A stretch of 64,000 bases of DNA from Actinomyces procaprae (GCF_004798665.1 NZ_CP039292.1:1-64000); one strand, 5' to 3'. Positions 1-12,118 are shown, counted from the stretch's first letter. Numbers and translations are program-made. The notes: a model not told the origin generated them from the sequence alone.

Positions 1-104
1 TCCCCCAGCGGATCCATCCAGCCGGCGCCCAGCCGACCGGCCGATCATCAAGTCAACCACCCCAACCATCGACCAGTTCTCAAACAGTCAGTCAGGAGTC
101 AGTC

Positions 105-1610
105 GTGGCCGACGAAGCGACGACACAGTGGCGCTCGGCCCTCGAAGTCCTTGCCGCCTCGGCCGAGCTCGGCCAGGGCAAGCTGTCCATCATTCGCACC
201 ACCCGCGCCGTCGACGTCGATGGCACGCTCGTCCTCATCGTCGGCTCGGGCTTCGCCAGGAACATCGTTGACAACGCTCGCGACCAGATCGCGCAGGCGT
301 TGCGGAGGGTCGCCGGCTACGACGTCCCCTTCGAGGTCATCGTCGACACCTCGCTGGAGTCCTCCGGGCCCGCGTTCACCAACCGCGCGGACGCGCCTGC
401 CATCCGCCTGACGACTCGGCCCGTCGTGGAGCAGATACCCGAGACCCCCCTCCCGGCGGTGACGGCTCCGACGCCGCCGGCGGCGCCCGCCGTCGAGCCC
501 CCCTCCGCCGTCGGGGGCTACATGACCGGCGAGCCCTCACCGTCCGTGACCGTTCCCGACGCCGACGCCGACCTGAACCCGAAGTACACCTTCGATACCT
601 ACGTCACCGGCTCCTCCAACCGGCTGCCGCACGCCTCCGCGATCGCGGTGGCCGAGGCGCCCGCCAAGGCCTACAACCCGCTGTTCATCTACGGCGGATC
701 CGGCTTGGGCAAGACCCACCTGCTTCACGCCATCGGGCACTACGCCCGCAGCCTGTACCCGTCGATCCGGGTCAAGTACGTCTCCAGCGAGGAATTCGTC
801 TCCGACTTCATCGCCTCGGTGGCCGACGGCCGCATGGACGCCTTCAAGCGCCGCTACCGGGAGGTCGACATCCTCCTGGTGGACGACATCCAGTTCCTGC
901 AGGGCAAGGAGCAGACGCTGGAGGAGTTCTTCCACACCTTCAACGCCCTGCACACCGCCAACAAGCAGGTGGTGCTCACCTCCGACCAGCCGCCCAAGGC
1001 GCTGGGAGGATTCGAGGAGCGGCTGCGCTCGCGCTTCGAGTGGGGCCTGCTGGCGGACGTGCAGCCGCCGGACTTCGAGACCCGCACCGCGATCCTCTCC
1101 CGCAAGGCCAGCGCCGAGGGACTGGACCTGCCGCCCGACGTACTGGAGTACATCGCCAGCCGGGTCACCACCAATATCCGCGAGCTCGAGGGCGCCCTCA
1201 TCCGGGTGACCGCCTTCGCCTCACTGACCAAGCAGCCGGTGGACCGCACCCTCGCCGAGCTCGTGCTCAAGGACATCATCACTGACCCCGCCAGCGAGGA
1301 GATCACCTCCGCGCTGATCATGGCCCAGACCGCCGACTACTTCGGGATCACCATCGATGACCTGTGCTCGGCCAACCGGGCCCGCACCATCGTCCACGCA
1401 CGGCACATCGGCATGTACCTGTGCCGTGAGCTCACCGACATGTCCCTGCCCCAGATCGGACGCGAGTTCGGCGGCCGCGACCACACCACCGTCATGAGCG
1501 CGGACAAGAAGATCCGCACCCAGATGGCCGAGCGGCGCGAGACCTACAACCATGTAGCCGAGCTCACTGCCCGCATCAAGCAGGCCGCCCAGTCCACCCC
1601 CGCCTCCTGA
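105..1610 (+). CDS. dnaA: Chromosomal replication initiator protein DnaA
   Basis: AAA+ ATPase that binds DnaA boxes at oriC, melts the origin and recruits the replicative helicase. The 501-residue protein has the usual four domains: an N-terminal interaction domain (about 1-100), a proline/alanine-rich linker (about 110-160), the AAA+ core with Walker A GGSGLGKT near residue 197 and Walker B LLVDDIQF near 256, and a C-terminal DNA-binding domain with the signature [13 protein letters not shown] near 458. The start is the GTG at 105 (VADEATTQ), preceded by a GGAG-like stretch (cagGAGtcagtc). It heads the conserved dnaA-dnaN-recF block. Identity is certain; only the start codon is an inference. 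Confidence 0.98.
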   Translation: MADEATTQWRSALEVLAASAELGQGKLSIIRTTRAVDVDGTLVLIVGSGFARNIVDNARDQIAQALRRVAGYDVPFEVIVDTSLESSGPAFTNRADAPAIRLTTRPVVEQIPETPLPAVTAPTPPAAPAVEPPSAVGGYMTGEPSPSVTVPDADADLNPKYTFDTYVTGSSNRLPHASAIAVAEAPAKAYNPLFIYGGSGLGKTHLLHAIGHYARSLYPSIRVKYVSSEEFVSDFIASVADGRMDAFKRRYREVDILLVDDIQFLQGKEQTLEEFFHTFNALHTANKQVVLTSDQPPKALGGFEERLRSRFEWGLLADVQPPDFETRTAILSRKASAEGLDLPPDVLEYIASRVTTNIRELEGALIRVTAFASLTKQPVDRTLAELVLKDIITDPASEEITSALIMAQTADYFGITIDDLCSANRARTIVHARHIGMYLCRELTDMSLPQIGREFGGRDHTTVMSADKKIRTQMAERRETYNHVAELTARIKQAAQSTPAS

Positions 1611-2043
1611 CGCACCGAAGCCCCGACGCCTCCCCACGGCCCTACAGCCGCTGGTACATGCCGGTTGTGGACAGCGCTGCGGAGCGGCGGTGGACGACCA
1701 CGACGCACCTGTGGAACTACAGCCCGTCTTCTGGGGAGTGCCCAACCGGGGAACTACAACAATCCACCGGCGGCCGGAGTCGTCCACGGAACCACGAATT
1801 TGTAATTCCACAGCCCGCTACCGCTCCACGCCGCCGCAAACGAGGCTTTTCCCCAGCTTCAACACCACCTACAACCCCTACCAGACCTGTCATTCACCGC
1901 GCATCCGGATCGCCCGCACCAGGGCTCCGGGGCCCCGGCGCACCCCTCGGTGCGGCACTACCGCCAATGCGTCTACACTCAGCGGCAAACCGGATTCACA
2001 CCACGCACGCGCCGGCAATGCCCGGCCGCCGAGGAGGCACCAC
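1611..2043. other. dnaA-dnaN intergenic region, putative oriC
   Basis: This 433-bp non-coding gap sits where actinobacterial replication origins normally lie. It holds one near-consensus DnaA box, TGTGGACAG at 1666-1674 (one mismatch to TGTGGACAA), and weaker relatives such as TGTGGAACT near 1708, CGTCCACGG near 1779 and aTTCCACAG near 1804. There is an AT-richer patch (acgaatttgtaattcc) around 1793-1808. Box density is low by eye for an actinobacterial oriC, so part of the origin may lie upstream of dnaA outside the window. Assignment rests mainly on position. Confidence 0.6.
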
Positions 2044-3177
2044 ATGAAGCTCAGGGTCGACCGCGACGTCCTTGCCGACGCCGTCACCTGGACCGCACGC
2101 TCCGTGCCGGCCCGTCCCCCGGTACCCGTGCTCGCCGGCGTCCGCCTGGAGGCGACCGCCGCCTCCCTGGTCCTGGCGTCCTTCGACTATGAGGTATCGG
2201 CCCACTGCGAGGTTCCCGCCGACGTCGAGGAGGAGGGCGTCGTACTCGTCTCCGGCCGGCTCCTGGCTGACATCGCCAAGGCCCTGCCATCCAAGCCGGT
2301 GGACCTGGAGGTGGAGGGAACCAAGGTGACCGTGACCTGCGGGGCCTCGCGATTCGCTCTCGCAGCCATGGCCGCCGACGACTACCCGGCCCTGCCGCAG
2401 ATGCCGGCGGTTGCGGGAACCGTGGACGCCCACGACCTCGCCGAGGCCGTCTCCCAGGTGTCGATTGCGGCCTCCCGTGATGAGACCCTGCCGCTGCTGA
2501 CCAGCGTGCAGCTGGAGGTCGACGGCGCCTCCCTCACCCTCATGGCCACCGACCGCTACCGGCTCGCGGTGCGGGAGATGACCTGGCAGCCGCAGGATGA
2601 GCAGCTGTCGACTCACGCGCTGCTCAAGGCCCGTACCCTGTCCGACGTCGCCAAGTCCCTGACGTCGACGGGCGACGTCACGGTCGCCCTCACGCAGGCG
2701 GACTCGGCCGCGTCCAGCCTGATCGGCTTCGAGGCCGGCGGCCGCCGCACCACCAGCCTCCTCACTGACGGCGACTACCCGCCGGTGCTGCGCCTGTTCC
2801 CGGAGTCCACCACCATTCACGCCACCGTCGGTCGTGAGGAGCTCATGGGCGCAGTGCGGCGTGTGAGCCTGGTTGCCGACCGGGCCGCTCCCATTCATAT
2901 GTCCTTCACCGAGGGCAACTTGGCGCTGGACGCCGGGCAGGGAGACGATGCGCAGGCCTCCGAGCAACTGGTCGCCCACCTGGAGGGCGAGGACATCGCC
3001 ACGGCCTTCAATCCGGCCTACCTGCTAGACGGCCTCGGTGCCATCAACCAGCCCTACGTGCGCTTCGACTTCACCCACCCGTCCAAGCCCGCGGTCCTGA
3101 CCGGTATGAGCGCCATCGGCGGTGAGGAGGACACCTCCTTCCGCTACCTGATCATGCCGATCCGCTTCGGCGCCTGA
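2044..3177 (+). CDS. dnaN: DNA polymerase III beta subunit (sliding clamp)
   Basis: Ring-shaped processivity clamp that tethers DNA polymerase III to DNA. The start is ATG 2044 (MKLRVDRDVLADAV), with a strong ribosome binding site GAGGAGG about 8 bases upstream; the same frame is open further upstream but that part reads as non-coding origin sequence. The product is 377 residues, normal for the family, with three repeated clamp domains and the usual ending YLIMPIRF in the C-terminal domain. It follows oriC and precedes recF in the canonical order. Confidence 0.97.
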   Translation: MKLRVDRDVLADAVTWTARSVPARPPVPVLAGVRLEATAASLVLASFDYEVSAHCEVPADVEEEGVVLVSGRLLADIAKALPSKPVDLEVEGTKVTVTCGASRFALAAMAADDYPALPQMPAVAGTVDAHDLAEAVSQVSIAASRDETLPLLTSVQLEVDGASLTLMATDRYRLAVREMTWQPQDEQLSTHALLKARTLSDVAKSLTSTGDVTVALTQADSAASSLIGFEAGGRRTTSLLTDGDYPPVLRLFPESTTIHATVGREELMGAVRRVSLVADRAAPIHMSFTEGNLALDAGQGDDAQASEQLVAHLEGEDIATAFNPAYLLDGLGAINQPYVRFDFTHPSKPAVLTGMSAIGGEEDTSFRYLIMPIRFGA

Positions 3178-3297
3178 GGACGGCTCCCGCCCAGATGCTT
3201 TCGGCTGCCAGCGGCGCAGATCGCCAGGTGCGGTTGACGCAGAGGGAGACCCGCGGGCGTCCGCCGTCGGGAATCGGTCAAGGGGGGCACGGCCGCC

Positions 3298-4518
3298 GTG
3301 TACGTCTCTGACCTCGCACTGGACGACTTCCGCTCCTTCCACGAGCTGGTCCTGGCGCTTCAGCCCGGGCCGACGGCGTTCATCGGCCCCAACGGGCAGG
3401 GCAAGACCAACCTGGTGGAGGCGGTGGCATACCTGTCCACGCTGTCCAGCCACCGGGTCGGCACGGACACGGCGCTGGTGCGGCGGGCCCCGGTCGGCAC
3501 TCCGCAGCCGGCCGGCGCCGTCATCCGGGCCAAGGTGGTGCATGGCGAGCGCCCCAGCGTCCTGGAGCTCGAACTCATCGCGGGCCGGGCCAACCGGGCC
3601 CGCCTCAACCGTTCCGCTGCCCGCCCACGCGACCTGCTCGGCGTGCTGCGCACCGTCGTCTTCGCCCCGGAGGACCTGGCGCTGGTACGCGCCGAGCCGG
3701 GTGTGCGTCGGCGCTTCCTGGACGATCTGGCGGTGACCCTGCGCCCCGCACTGGCGGGTGTGCGCGCGGAGCATGACAAGATCCTCGCGCAGCGCGCCAG
3801 CCTGCTGAAGTCCGCCCGCGCCTCCCGGGCCTCGACCGCATCCATGCTGTCCACCCTGGAGGTGTGGGACGCCCAGCTCGCGGCGGCGGCCGCCCGCCTG
3901 ATCGGCGCCCGCGTCGACGTCGTGCAGCGCCTGCGACCCTGGATCGCCGAGTGCTACGCCGGGGTGAGTGAGGGCCGCTCGGTCGCCCGGATCGCCTACC
4001 GCGCCAGCCTGCTCTCCCATGAGGGCACCGCCGATCCTGATCCGACCGCCGAGGCGGCCTTCCTGGCGGCTGAGGAGTCGTTGGCGGACTCCGCCGCTGT
4101 TGCCGCCCGCCTGGAGCGGGCCATGGGTGACCTGCACGCCCGCGAGATCGACCGGGGCGCCAACCTGGTGGGCGCTCACCGCGACGACCTGGAGCTGTTC
4201 CTGGACGCACTGCCCGCCAAGGGATTCGCCTCCCACGGGGAGCAGTGGTCGCTGGCCCTGGCGCTGCGACTGGCCTCCTACGAGATGCTGCGCCACGACG
4301 TGGACGCCTACGGCGGAGACGGTGAGCCCGTACTGATCCTCGACGATGTCTTCGCCTCCCTGGACGATGCGCGTCGTCGCGCCCTGGCCGGGATCGCCGC
4401 CGATGCCCAGCAGGTGCTGCTCACCGCCGCCGTCGACGCCGACGTGCCCACCTCCCTGGCAGGCGCCCGCTTCCACGTGACCAACGGCGAGTCCGGATCC
4501 CGGGTGACCCATGACTGA
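3298..4518 (+). CDS. recF: DNA replication and repair protein RecF
   Basis: SMC/ABC-like ATPase that works with RecO and RecR to load RecA at gaps and stalled forks. The 406-residue protein has Walker A GPNGQGKTN near residue 30 and Walker B LILDDVFASLD near residue 346, with the characteristic opening YVSDLALDDFRSF. The start chosen is GTG 3298, preceded by AAGGGGGG. The stop overlaps the next gene by 8 bases, suggesting translational coupling with the DUF721 gene. Confidence 0.96.
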   Translation: MYVSDLALDDFRSFHELVLALQPGPTAFIGPNGQGKTNLVEAVAYLSTLSSHRVGTDTALVRRAPVGTPQPAGAVIRAKVVHGERPSVLELELIAGRANRARLNRSAARPRDLLGVLRTVVFAPEDLALVRAEPGVRRRFLDDLAVTLRPALAGVRAEHDKILAQRASLLKSARASRASTASMLSTLEVWDAQLAAAAARLIGARVDVVQRLRPWIAECYAGVSEGRSVARIAYRASLLSHEGTADPDPTAEAAFLAAEESLADSAAVAARLERAMGDLHAREIDRGANLVGAHRDDLELFLDALPAKGFASHGEQWSLALALRLASYEMLRHDVDAYGGDGEPVLILDDVFASLDDARRRALAGIAADAQQVLLTAAVDADVPTSLAGARFHVTNGESGSRVTHD

Positions 4519-5134
4519 CCCGGCCTCCCACCCACACGCCGAGTCGGCCGACGCGCTGGCGGCCCGGGCCCTGGCCCGGGAGCGTGGGCGCGCCTGGGAG
4601 GCCGGGCAGAGCCGACGTGCCTTGAGCAGGCAGGCGGCGGACGCGGACGGTGTGGCCGCCTGGGACCGGCGTCGTGGCAAGGCCACGGACGACGACGGTG
4701 GCGGCGATGCCGCCGATCTGGACCGCGGCCCCGGCCTGCCGCCGGGACGTGACCGGCCCGGCCCCACCCGCTTCGACCCGCGCACCGGCAAGCAGGACCT
4801 GCGCCGCTATGCCGAGCGGCACGGCTGGGCCTCGAAGCTGGCCATGGCCAGTGTGTCGGTACGTTGGCGGGAGATCGTCGGCGAGCAGATCGCCGAGCAC
4901 GCGGTCATTGAGACCTTCGAACCCGGCCGCCTGACCCTGCGGGCCTCCTCCAGCGCCTGGGCGCAACAGCTGCGGCTGCTGCTGCCCGGTATTGAGCGGC
5001 AGGTGTCGGAGGCGCTCGGCCCTGGCGGTGGCGCCGTCGAGATCCGCATCCTGGGGCCGGCCGGACCGACCTGGCGGCACGGGCGCTTCGGGGCCGCCCG
5101 CGGCGGCCGCGGCCCGCGCGACACCTACGGATGA
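4511..5134 (+). CDS. dciA: DUF721 (DciA-type) protein
   Basis: DUF721 proteins of the DciA group are ancestral loaders of the replicative helicase DnaB, used where DnaC/DnaI are absent. The 207-residue product has a basic, disordered N-terminal half (about 1-95, Arg/Ala/Asp-rich) and a C-terminal DUF721 domain (about 100-190) with the typical WREIVGEQIAEH segment and a later LTLRASSSAWAQQLRLL strand-helix. It overlaps recF by 8 bp and occupies the position between recF and gyrB usual for actinobacteria. The gene symbol is by family inference. Confidence 0.85.
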   Translation: MTDPASHPHAESADALAARALARERGRAWEAGQSRRALSRQAADADGVAAWDRRRGKATDDDGGGDAADLDRGPGLPPGRDRPGPTRFDPRTGKQDLRRYAERHGWASKLAMASVSVRWREIVGEQIAEHAVIETFEPGRLTLRASSSAWAQQLRLLLPGIERQVSEALGPGGGAVEIRILGPAGPTWRHGRFGAARGGRGPRDTYG

Positions 5135-5168
5135 GTCATCGTGTGGATGTGTGTAGTGGAGGGGCGTG

Positions 5169-5268
5169 TTGGTTACGCCCCTTCGGCGTCTGCTGCGCCG
5201 GTTGGACCTCTGTTGGAGACTCCAAAGCCCTTCAGCAAACACCTGACCGGCGTACTAGTGACCCAACC
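5169..5268. repeat. Palindromic array, family IV (CTACTACGCCGG type)
   Basis: The left half reads ggttacgccccttcggcgt then CTGCTGCGCCGGTTGGACCT; the right half carries the inverse unit ending TGACCGGCGTACTAGT, with the centre CCCTTCAGCAAA. The same layout recurs at 32332-32422, around 34647-35313 (split by a mini-transposon) and at 43455-43514 (truncated). Confidence 0.7.
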
Positions 5269-5410
5269 GGAGCAGTAGACCGCTGCGGCCACGGGCACCA
5301 GTGCACCGCCGAACCCGCCTTCATGACCCAAGCGCGCGGGGTCGTTCCCGCGGTGTTGGGGCCTGGTTGTCGGTGGTTGAAGGGGGCGGGTGGGTCTTGT
5401 GCTGCCCCTG

Positions 5411-5563
5411 GTTGGACCGCTTACGCCTAGTTGGACCGCTTACGCCTAGTTGGACCGCTTACGGCCCCGATGGACCGCTTACGGCCCCGATGGACCGCTG
5501 TAACCGGTGGCTACGGCGGTCCAACGGGGGCACAGGGGTCCAACGGGAGAACAGCGGTCCAAC
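5411..5563. repeat. Head-to-head TGGACC array, family I, copy 1
   Basis: Five forward units (TTGGACCGCTTACG type, 19-21 bp period) face three reverse units (GCGGTCCAAC type) across a central GCTGTAACCGGTGGCTAC segment. It is the reverse complement of the copies at 18870-18983 and 62021-62134, but with different unit counts on each side. It can fold into a long cruciform or RNA hairpin. Confidence 0.85.
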
Positions 5564-5800
5564 TGGCAGGCTCGCCGGACGCGCTGCGCTTACAGGTGAT
5601 GTTGTCCACGTCGCATGCGGCGCCGTCGTGACCGGCGATCAACCGATACAAGGTAGAATCGCCACGGAAATGCCCATGGTGCGCCCATGGCCATGCGCAA
5701 GGTACCCACCTACACGCGCCGGGCCCCATGCCCGGATTCCGGCGCTTGAGTGAGCGCATGGGATGCCTGCCCGGTGCACATGACGAGGAGCAACTGATAC

Positions 5801-7915
<2,115 letters not shown>

Positions 7916-7916
7916 G

Positions 7917-7963
7917 CGCTCGGCGGGGCCCGGTCCCCGGCAGCGGCCGGGCCCGCCCGCCGA
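7917..7963. other. GC-rich hairpin between gyrB and gyrA
   Basis: GGGCCCGG and CCGGGCCC face each other about 15 bases apart just after the gyrB stop. There is no T-run, so it may be an attenuating or RNA-stabilising hairpin rather than a terminator. Confidence 0.4.
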
Positions 7964-8027
7964 CTCGCCGTCGGCCCGCGCACCGCGCCACCACTGAACC
8001 TCAGCACCCCACCAGCAAAGGAAATCC

Positions 8028-10697
8028 GTGAGCGACGAGACCACCGAGCTCCCCGCCCTGGAGCCGACCGGAGACCGCATCCACCCGGTCGACCTCCAGA
8101 TGGAGATGCAGCGCTCCTACCTCGACTACGCCATGAGCGTCATCGTCGGACGCGCCCTGCCCGACGTGCGCGACGGGCTCAAGCCGGTTCACCGCCGCGT
8201 CCTGTACGCCATGTACGACGGCGGCTACCGCCCCACCGCATCCTTCTCCAAGTCCTCCCGCGTGGTGGGCGAGGTCATGGGTAACTACCACCCCCACGGC
8301 GACGCCGCCATCTACGACGCGCTGGCCCGCCTGGTGCAGTGGTGGTCGCTGCGCTACCCGCTGGTGGCCGGGCAGGGCAACTTCGGCACCCCCGGCAACC
8401 TGGGCCCGGCCGCGCCCCGTTACACCGAGTGCAAGATGGCGCCGCTGGCCATGGAGATGGTCCGGGACATCGAAGAGGAGAGCGTCGACTTCCAGGACAA
8501 CTATGACGGCCGTAACCAGGAGCCCGTCATCCTGCCCGCCCGCTTCCCGAACCTCCTGGTCAACGGATCCGAGGGCATCGCGGTGGGCATGGCCACCCGC
8601 ATCCCCCCGCACAACCTGCGGGAGGTCGCCAACGGCGTCCAGTGGTTCCTGGAGCACCCCGAAGCCTCCCGGGAGGAACTGCTTGAGGCACTGATCGAGC
8701 GCATCCCCGGGCCGGACTTCCCCACCGGCGCCACCATCCTGGGGCGGCGCGGCATCGAGGACGCCTACCGCACCGGCCGCGGCTCCATCACCCAGCGGGC
8801 CGTCGTCAACGTCGAGGAGATCCAGGGCCGCCAGTGCCTGGTGGTCACCGAGCTGCCCTACCAGGTCAACCCCGACAACCTGGCCGACAAGATCGCCCAG
8901 CTGGTGCGCGACGGCCAGATCACCGGCATCGCCGACATCCGTGACGAGACCTCCGGCCGCACCGGCCAGCGGCTGGTCATCGTCCTCAAGCGCGACGCGG
9001 TCGCCAAGGTCGTCCTGAACAACCTGTACAAGCGCACCCAGCTGCAGGACAACTTCCCCGCCAACATGCTCGCCCTCGTGGACGGGGTGCCCCGCACGCT
9101 GTCCCTGGACGGCTTCGTGCGCCACTGGGTGGATCACCAGATCGACGTGATCGTGCGCCGCTCGCAGTACCGCCTGCGCAAGGCCGAGGAGCGCCTGCAC
9201 ATTCTCGAGGGCCTGCTCAAGGCCATTGACGCCCTGGACGCCGTCATCGCCCTGATCCGGCGCTCTCCCACCACCGATGAGGCGCGTACCGGCCTGATGG
9301 AGCTGCTCGGCGTCGACGAGGCCCAGGCCGAGGCCATCCTCTCCCTGCAGCTGCGCCGCCTGGCCGCACTGGAGCGCCTGAAGATCCAGCAGGAGTCCGA
9401 CGAGCTGACCGCCCGTGTGGCCGACCTGAAGGACATCATCGCCGACCCGGCCCGGCAGCGCCGCATCGTGTCCGAGGAGCTGGCCGAGATCGTCGACAAG
9501 TACGGAGACGACCGCCGCACCAGGATCCTGCCCTTCGACGGGGAGATGAGCGCCGAGGACCTGATCCCCGAGGAGGAGGTCGTCGTCACCATCACCCGCT
9601 CCGGCTACGCCAAGCGCACCCGGACCGACGCCTACCGCTCTCAGCACCGCGGCGGCAAGGGAGTGCGCGGGGCCTCCCTGCGTGAGGACGACGTCGTCGA
9701 CCACTTCTTCGTCACCTCCACCCACAACTGGCTGCTGTTCTTCACCAACCTCGGCCGCGTATACCGGGCCAAGGCCTATGAGCTGCCCGAGGGCGGTCGT
9801 GACGCCAAGGGGCAGCACGTGGCCAACCTGCTCGCCTTCCAGCCGGGCGAGGAGATCGCCCAGGTGATGGAGCTGGGCGACTACCAGCAGGCCGACTACC
9901 TGGTGCTGGCCACCCGAGGCGGCCTGGTGAAGAAGACCCGCCTGGCCGAGTACGACTCCAACCGCTCGGCCGGACTGATCGCCATCAACCTGCGCGAGGA
10001 CGACGACGGCAACCCCGACGAGCTGGTCTCCGCGGCGCTGCTGTCCGCCGGGCAGGACCTGCTGCTGGTCTCCCGGCACGGCCAGGCCCTGCGCTTCACG
10101 GCCGACGATGCCACCCTGCGGCCCACTGGCCGTGCCACCAGTGGCGTGACCGGCATGCGCTTCCGCGACGGCGACTCCCTGCTGGCCATGGACGTGGTGG
10201 ACCCGGCCTGGGAGGACGCCGACCTGTTCGTCGTCACCGAGGGCGGCTACGCCAAGCGCACCCTAGCCACCGACTATCCGGTCAAGGGGCGCGGCGGCCT
10301 GGGCGTGAAGGTCGCCGACCTGGTGGAGGAGCGGGGCGACCTCGTGGGTGCCCTGACCACCGCCCCCACAGATGAGGTCATGTGCATCATGGCCTCCGGC
10401 AAGGTCGTGCGCAGCGCCGTCGCCGAGGTGTCCCGCACCGGCCGCAACACGCGCGGAGTCACCTTCGCCAAGCCCGACGCCGGCGACCGCATCATCGCCG
10501 TCGCCCGCAACCCCGAGCAGGAGCTCGAGGAGGTCGCCTCCGCCGACTCGGCGGACTCAGGCGACTCCGCGCCGTCGGCCGACGAGGCCGCGCCCGCCTC
10601 CGGCGACACGGATGCCGAGAACACCGGGGTGGACGCTGCGGGCGAGGGCGTCGGCACGGTATCGTCGGAGGACGACGAGAGTGAGGTTCAGGCATGA
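8028..10697 (+). CDS. gyrA: DNA gyrase subunit A
   Basis: DNA-cleaving subunit of gyrase. The 889-residue protein has the active-site tyrosine in AAPRYTE near residue 131, the quinolone-resistance region [12 protein letters not shown] near 89-100, the GyrA box QHRGGKG near 540 that marks a wrapping C-terminal beta-pinwheel, and an acidic Ser/Ala/Asp-rich tail after about 830. The start is GTG 8028 with AAAGGAAAT upstream. The residue equivalent to E. coli Ser83 is alanine. The stop overlaps the DUF3566 gene by 4 bp. Confidence 0.98.
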   Translation: MSDETTELPALEPTGDRIHPVDLQMEMQRSYLDYAMSVIVGRALPDVRDGLKPVHRRVLYAMYDGGYRPTASFSKSSRVVGEVMGNYHPHGDAAIYDALARLVQWWSLRYPLVAGQGNFGTPGNLGPAAPRYTECKMAPLAMEMVRDIEEESVDFQDNYDGRNQEPVILPARFPNLLVNGSEGIAVGMATRIPPHNLREVANGVQWFLEHPEASREELLEALIERIPGPDFPTGATILGRRGIEDAYRTGRGSITQRAVVNVEEIQGRQCLVVTELPYQVNPDNLADKIAQLVRDGQITGIADIRDETSGRTGQRLVIVLKRDAVAKVVLNNLYKRTQLQDNFPANMLALVDGVPRTLSLDGFVRHWVDHQIDVIVRRSQYRLRKAEERLHILEGLLKAIDALDAVIALIRRSPTTDEARTGLMELLGVDEAQAEAILSLQLRRLAALERLKIQQESDELTARVADLKDIIADPARQRRIVSEELAEIVDKYGDDRRTRILPFDGEMSAEDLIPEEEVVVTITRSGYAKRTRTDAYRSQHRGGKGVRGASLREDDVVDHFFVTSTHNWLLFFTNLGRVYRAKAYELPEGGRDAKGQHVANLLAFQPGEEIAQVMELGDYQQADYLVLATRGGLVKKTRLAEYDSNRSAGLIAINLREDDDGNPDELVSAALLSAGQDLLLVSRHGQALRFTADDATLRPTGRATSGVTGMRFRDGDSLLAMDVVDPAWEDADLFVVTEGGYAKRTLATDYPVKGRGGLGVKVADLVEERGDLVGALTTAPTDEVMCIMASGKVVRSAVAEVSRTGRNTRGVTFAKPDAGDRIIAVARNPEQELEEVASADSADSGDSAPSADEAAPASGDTDAENTGVDAAGEGVGTVSSEDDESEVQA

Positions 10698-11215
10698 GTC
10701 AGCCGGAGTCCTTCCCGCCCGCCCAGGGCGGACAGACGCAGTCCCCCGCCGCAGCCGATCCGGCTGCCTCGGTTGCGGCCCAGCCGGCCGCCGAGTCGGC
10801 CAAGGAGTCGGCCGAGGCGCAGCCGAAGGCCGCCAAGACCATCGTCGGCCCGCGCCGGGTCAGGCTCGCCCTGACCCGCATCGACCCCTGGTCGGTGATG
10901 AAGGCGTCCTTCCTGCTGAGCGTGGCCGCCGGCATCATGATGGTGGTCGCCGCCGCCTTCGTGTGGTTCATGCTGGATGCGATGCACGTGTTCTCCACCA
11001 TCCAGGATCTGGTGGGCACGGTCATGGACTCCAGCAACAACGCCTACTCGGCGCTGATCGAGTACATGAAGTTCTCCCGCGCCATCTCCATGGCCACCGT
11101 CATCGCCGTCGTCAACATCATCCTGACGACTGCACTGGCCACAATCGGCGCGTTCCTGTACAACATCACGGCTGCGCTCGTCGGTGGGGTTCATCTCACA
11201 CTCGCAGATGAGTGA
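10694..11215 (+). CDS. DUF3566 transmembrane protein
   Basis: Actinobacterial membrane protein found next to gyrA; its biochemical function is not established. The 173 residues comprise an Ala/Pro/Glu-rich cytoplasmic N-terminus (1-50), the family opening [17 protein letters not shown], a first membrane helix around 72-98 and a second around 132-160 ending [15 protein letters not shown]. It overlaps the gyrA stop by 4 bp (ATGA), so the two are co-translated. Confidence 0.9.
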   Translation: MSQPESFPPAQGGQTQSPAAADPAASVAAQPAAESAKESAEAQPKAAKTIVGPRRVRLALTRIDPWSVMKASFLLSVAAGIMMVVAAAFVWFMLDAMHVFSTIQDLVGTVMDSSNNAYSALIEYMKFSRAISMATVIAVVNIILTTALATIGAFLYNITAALVGGVHLTLADE

Positions 11216-11265
11216 TCCCATTTGGTAGCTGACGACTCGGTGGGCTAGTCTCTTCCGCGTCGCCC

Positions 11266-11339
11266 GGGCCTATAGCTCAGTTGGTTAGAGCGCATCCCTG
11301 ATAAGGATGAGGTCGCTGGTTCGAGTCCAGCTAGGCCCA
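11266..11339 (+). tRNA. tRNA-Ile (GAT)
   Basis: A 74-nt cloverleaf: acceptor GGGCCTA pairs with TAGGCCC, the anticodon loop CTGATAA gives anticodon GAT, and the T-loop is GGTTCGAGTCC. CCA is not encoded (ACCG follows). It lies just after DUF3566, its usual actinobacterial position. Confidence 0.97.
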
Positions 11340-11368
11340 CCGTCCGCGGTGGAACATGAGGAGGCTTC

Positions 11369-11503
11369 ATGAAGAGCCGAACGCTCCTGCTCACCGCGGC
11401 TTTTTCGTTCCTGGCGGCCGCCGGCTATGCCACCTGGCTGAAGCTGGAGGCCGACCGCATGGAGCGAGCCGCATGGGCGGAGGTCACCGACCCCGTCGCA
11501 TGA
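11369..11503 (+). CDS. DLW-39 family small membrane protein
   Basis: A 44-residue protein beginning MKSRTLLLTAAF with a single hydrophobic helix (about 4-20) and a short charged tail ending AWAEVTDPVA. A very strong ribosome binding site (GAGGAGG) lies 5-6 bases before ATG 11369. Tiny proteins of this type sit between tRNA-Ile and tRNA-Ala in many actinobacteria and are annotated as DLW-39 family after a conserved Asp-Leu-Trp near the C-terminus; here that triplet reads Ala-Ala-Trp. Function unknown. The call rests on position, size and ribosome site. Confidence 0.8.
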   Translation: MKSRTLLLTAAFSFLAAAGYATWLKLEADRMERAAWAEVTDPVA

Positions 11504-11506
11504 CCG

Positions 11507-11579
11507 GGGGCCATGGCGCAATTGGTAGCGCACCTGCTTTGCAAGCAGGGGGTTACGGGTTCGAGTCCCGTTGGCTCCA
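11507..11579 (+). tRNA. tRNA-Ala (TGC)
   Basis: A 73-nt cloverleaf: acceptor GGGGCCA pairs with TGGCTCC (one G-T), anticodon loop TTTGCAA gives TGC, and the T-loop is GGTTCGAGTCC. CCA is not encoded. Confidence 0.97.
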
Positions 11580-11731
11580 CTCATCCCTCCCGCCCGAGTC
11601 CACTGGGACCGGCGGATCTCCCCCAGGATCGCCACTGATCACGCGTGCGGCGGCGAGGTCGTAGCGGCATCGGGGGCGAATCAGGGCGATTCCCCATGGT
11701 GCGCGGCGCAGGCCGGGGTCAGACTTGCGCC

Positions 11732-12118
11732 ATGAGCACACAGACACCTGGGGCCATGGGCCCCGACCACAACCCCGGAGCCGACCCGGAGGGCGGGGCG
11801 CCGCGCACCGTCGTCGACTGGATCACCGTCGCCGGAGACCAGCTGGTGGCCACCGTCAAGCAGCTCGTCGCCGACGGGAACGTCCGCCGCGTCATCCTGC
11901 GCGACTCCTCCGGTAGAGAGTTCCTCAGCGTGCCGCTCACCGCCAGTGCCGTGGTCGGCGGCATCACGGTGCTTGCGGCGCCGGTACTGGCCGCCATTGG
12001 CGTCGTCGCCGCCATGGTCGCCGAGGTCACCCTCGAGGTGGAGCGCACCGACGTCGTCGGCGTGAATGATTCCGAGGACGGCACGACGCCGCCGTCGAGC
12101 CCTGACCCGGGGGAATGA
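11732..12118 (+). CDS. DUF4342 domain protein
   Basis: A 128-residue protein whose central part matches the DUF4342 pattern: WITVAGDQLVATVKQLVADG, then NVRRVILRDSSGREFLSVPL, then a hydrophobic stretch (AVVGGITVLAAPVLAAIGVV) and EVTLEVER. The family is small, often clostridial or actinobacterial, and of unknown function; the hydrophobic stretch suggests membrane association. The start ATG 11732 is chosen because the sequence before it is unlike the family; no good ribosome site is visible. The C-terminal 20 residues are acidic and low-complexity. Confidence 0.75.
   Translation: MSTQTPGAMGPDHNPGADPEGGAPRTVVDWITVAGDQLVATVKQLVADGNVRRVILRDSSGREFLSVPLTASAVVGGITVLAAPVLAAIGVVAAMVAEVTLEVERTDVVGVNDSEDGTTPPSSPDPGE

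Larger units (their letters stand above)
5135..5800. other. dciA-gyrB intergenic region with two repeat arrays
   Basis: No convincing gene is present in these 666 bp. The stretch carries a CTGCTGCGCCGG-type palindromic array (5169-5268) and the longest TGGACC head-to-head array in the window (5411-5563); its flanks (5330-5410) also match the flank of the copy at 18870. The last 200 bp should hold the gyrB promoter; a TAGAAT hexamer at 5654-5659 is a possible -10 but no good -35 at standard spacing was found. Confidence 0.7.

Noticed and set aside
3025..4791. 588-codon open frame on the minus strand opposite recF
   Set aside because: It is the antisense shadow of recF and its neighbours; composition is Gly/Gln/Arg-rich and matches no protein pattern.
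5602..5660. gyrB promoter with TTGTCC (-35) and TAGAAT (-10)
   Set aside because: The spacing is about 46 bp, far too long, so only the TAGAAT is mentioned as a possible -10.
8001..10079. 692-codon minus-strand frame opposite gyrA
   Set aside because: Antisense shadow of gyrA.
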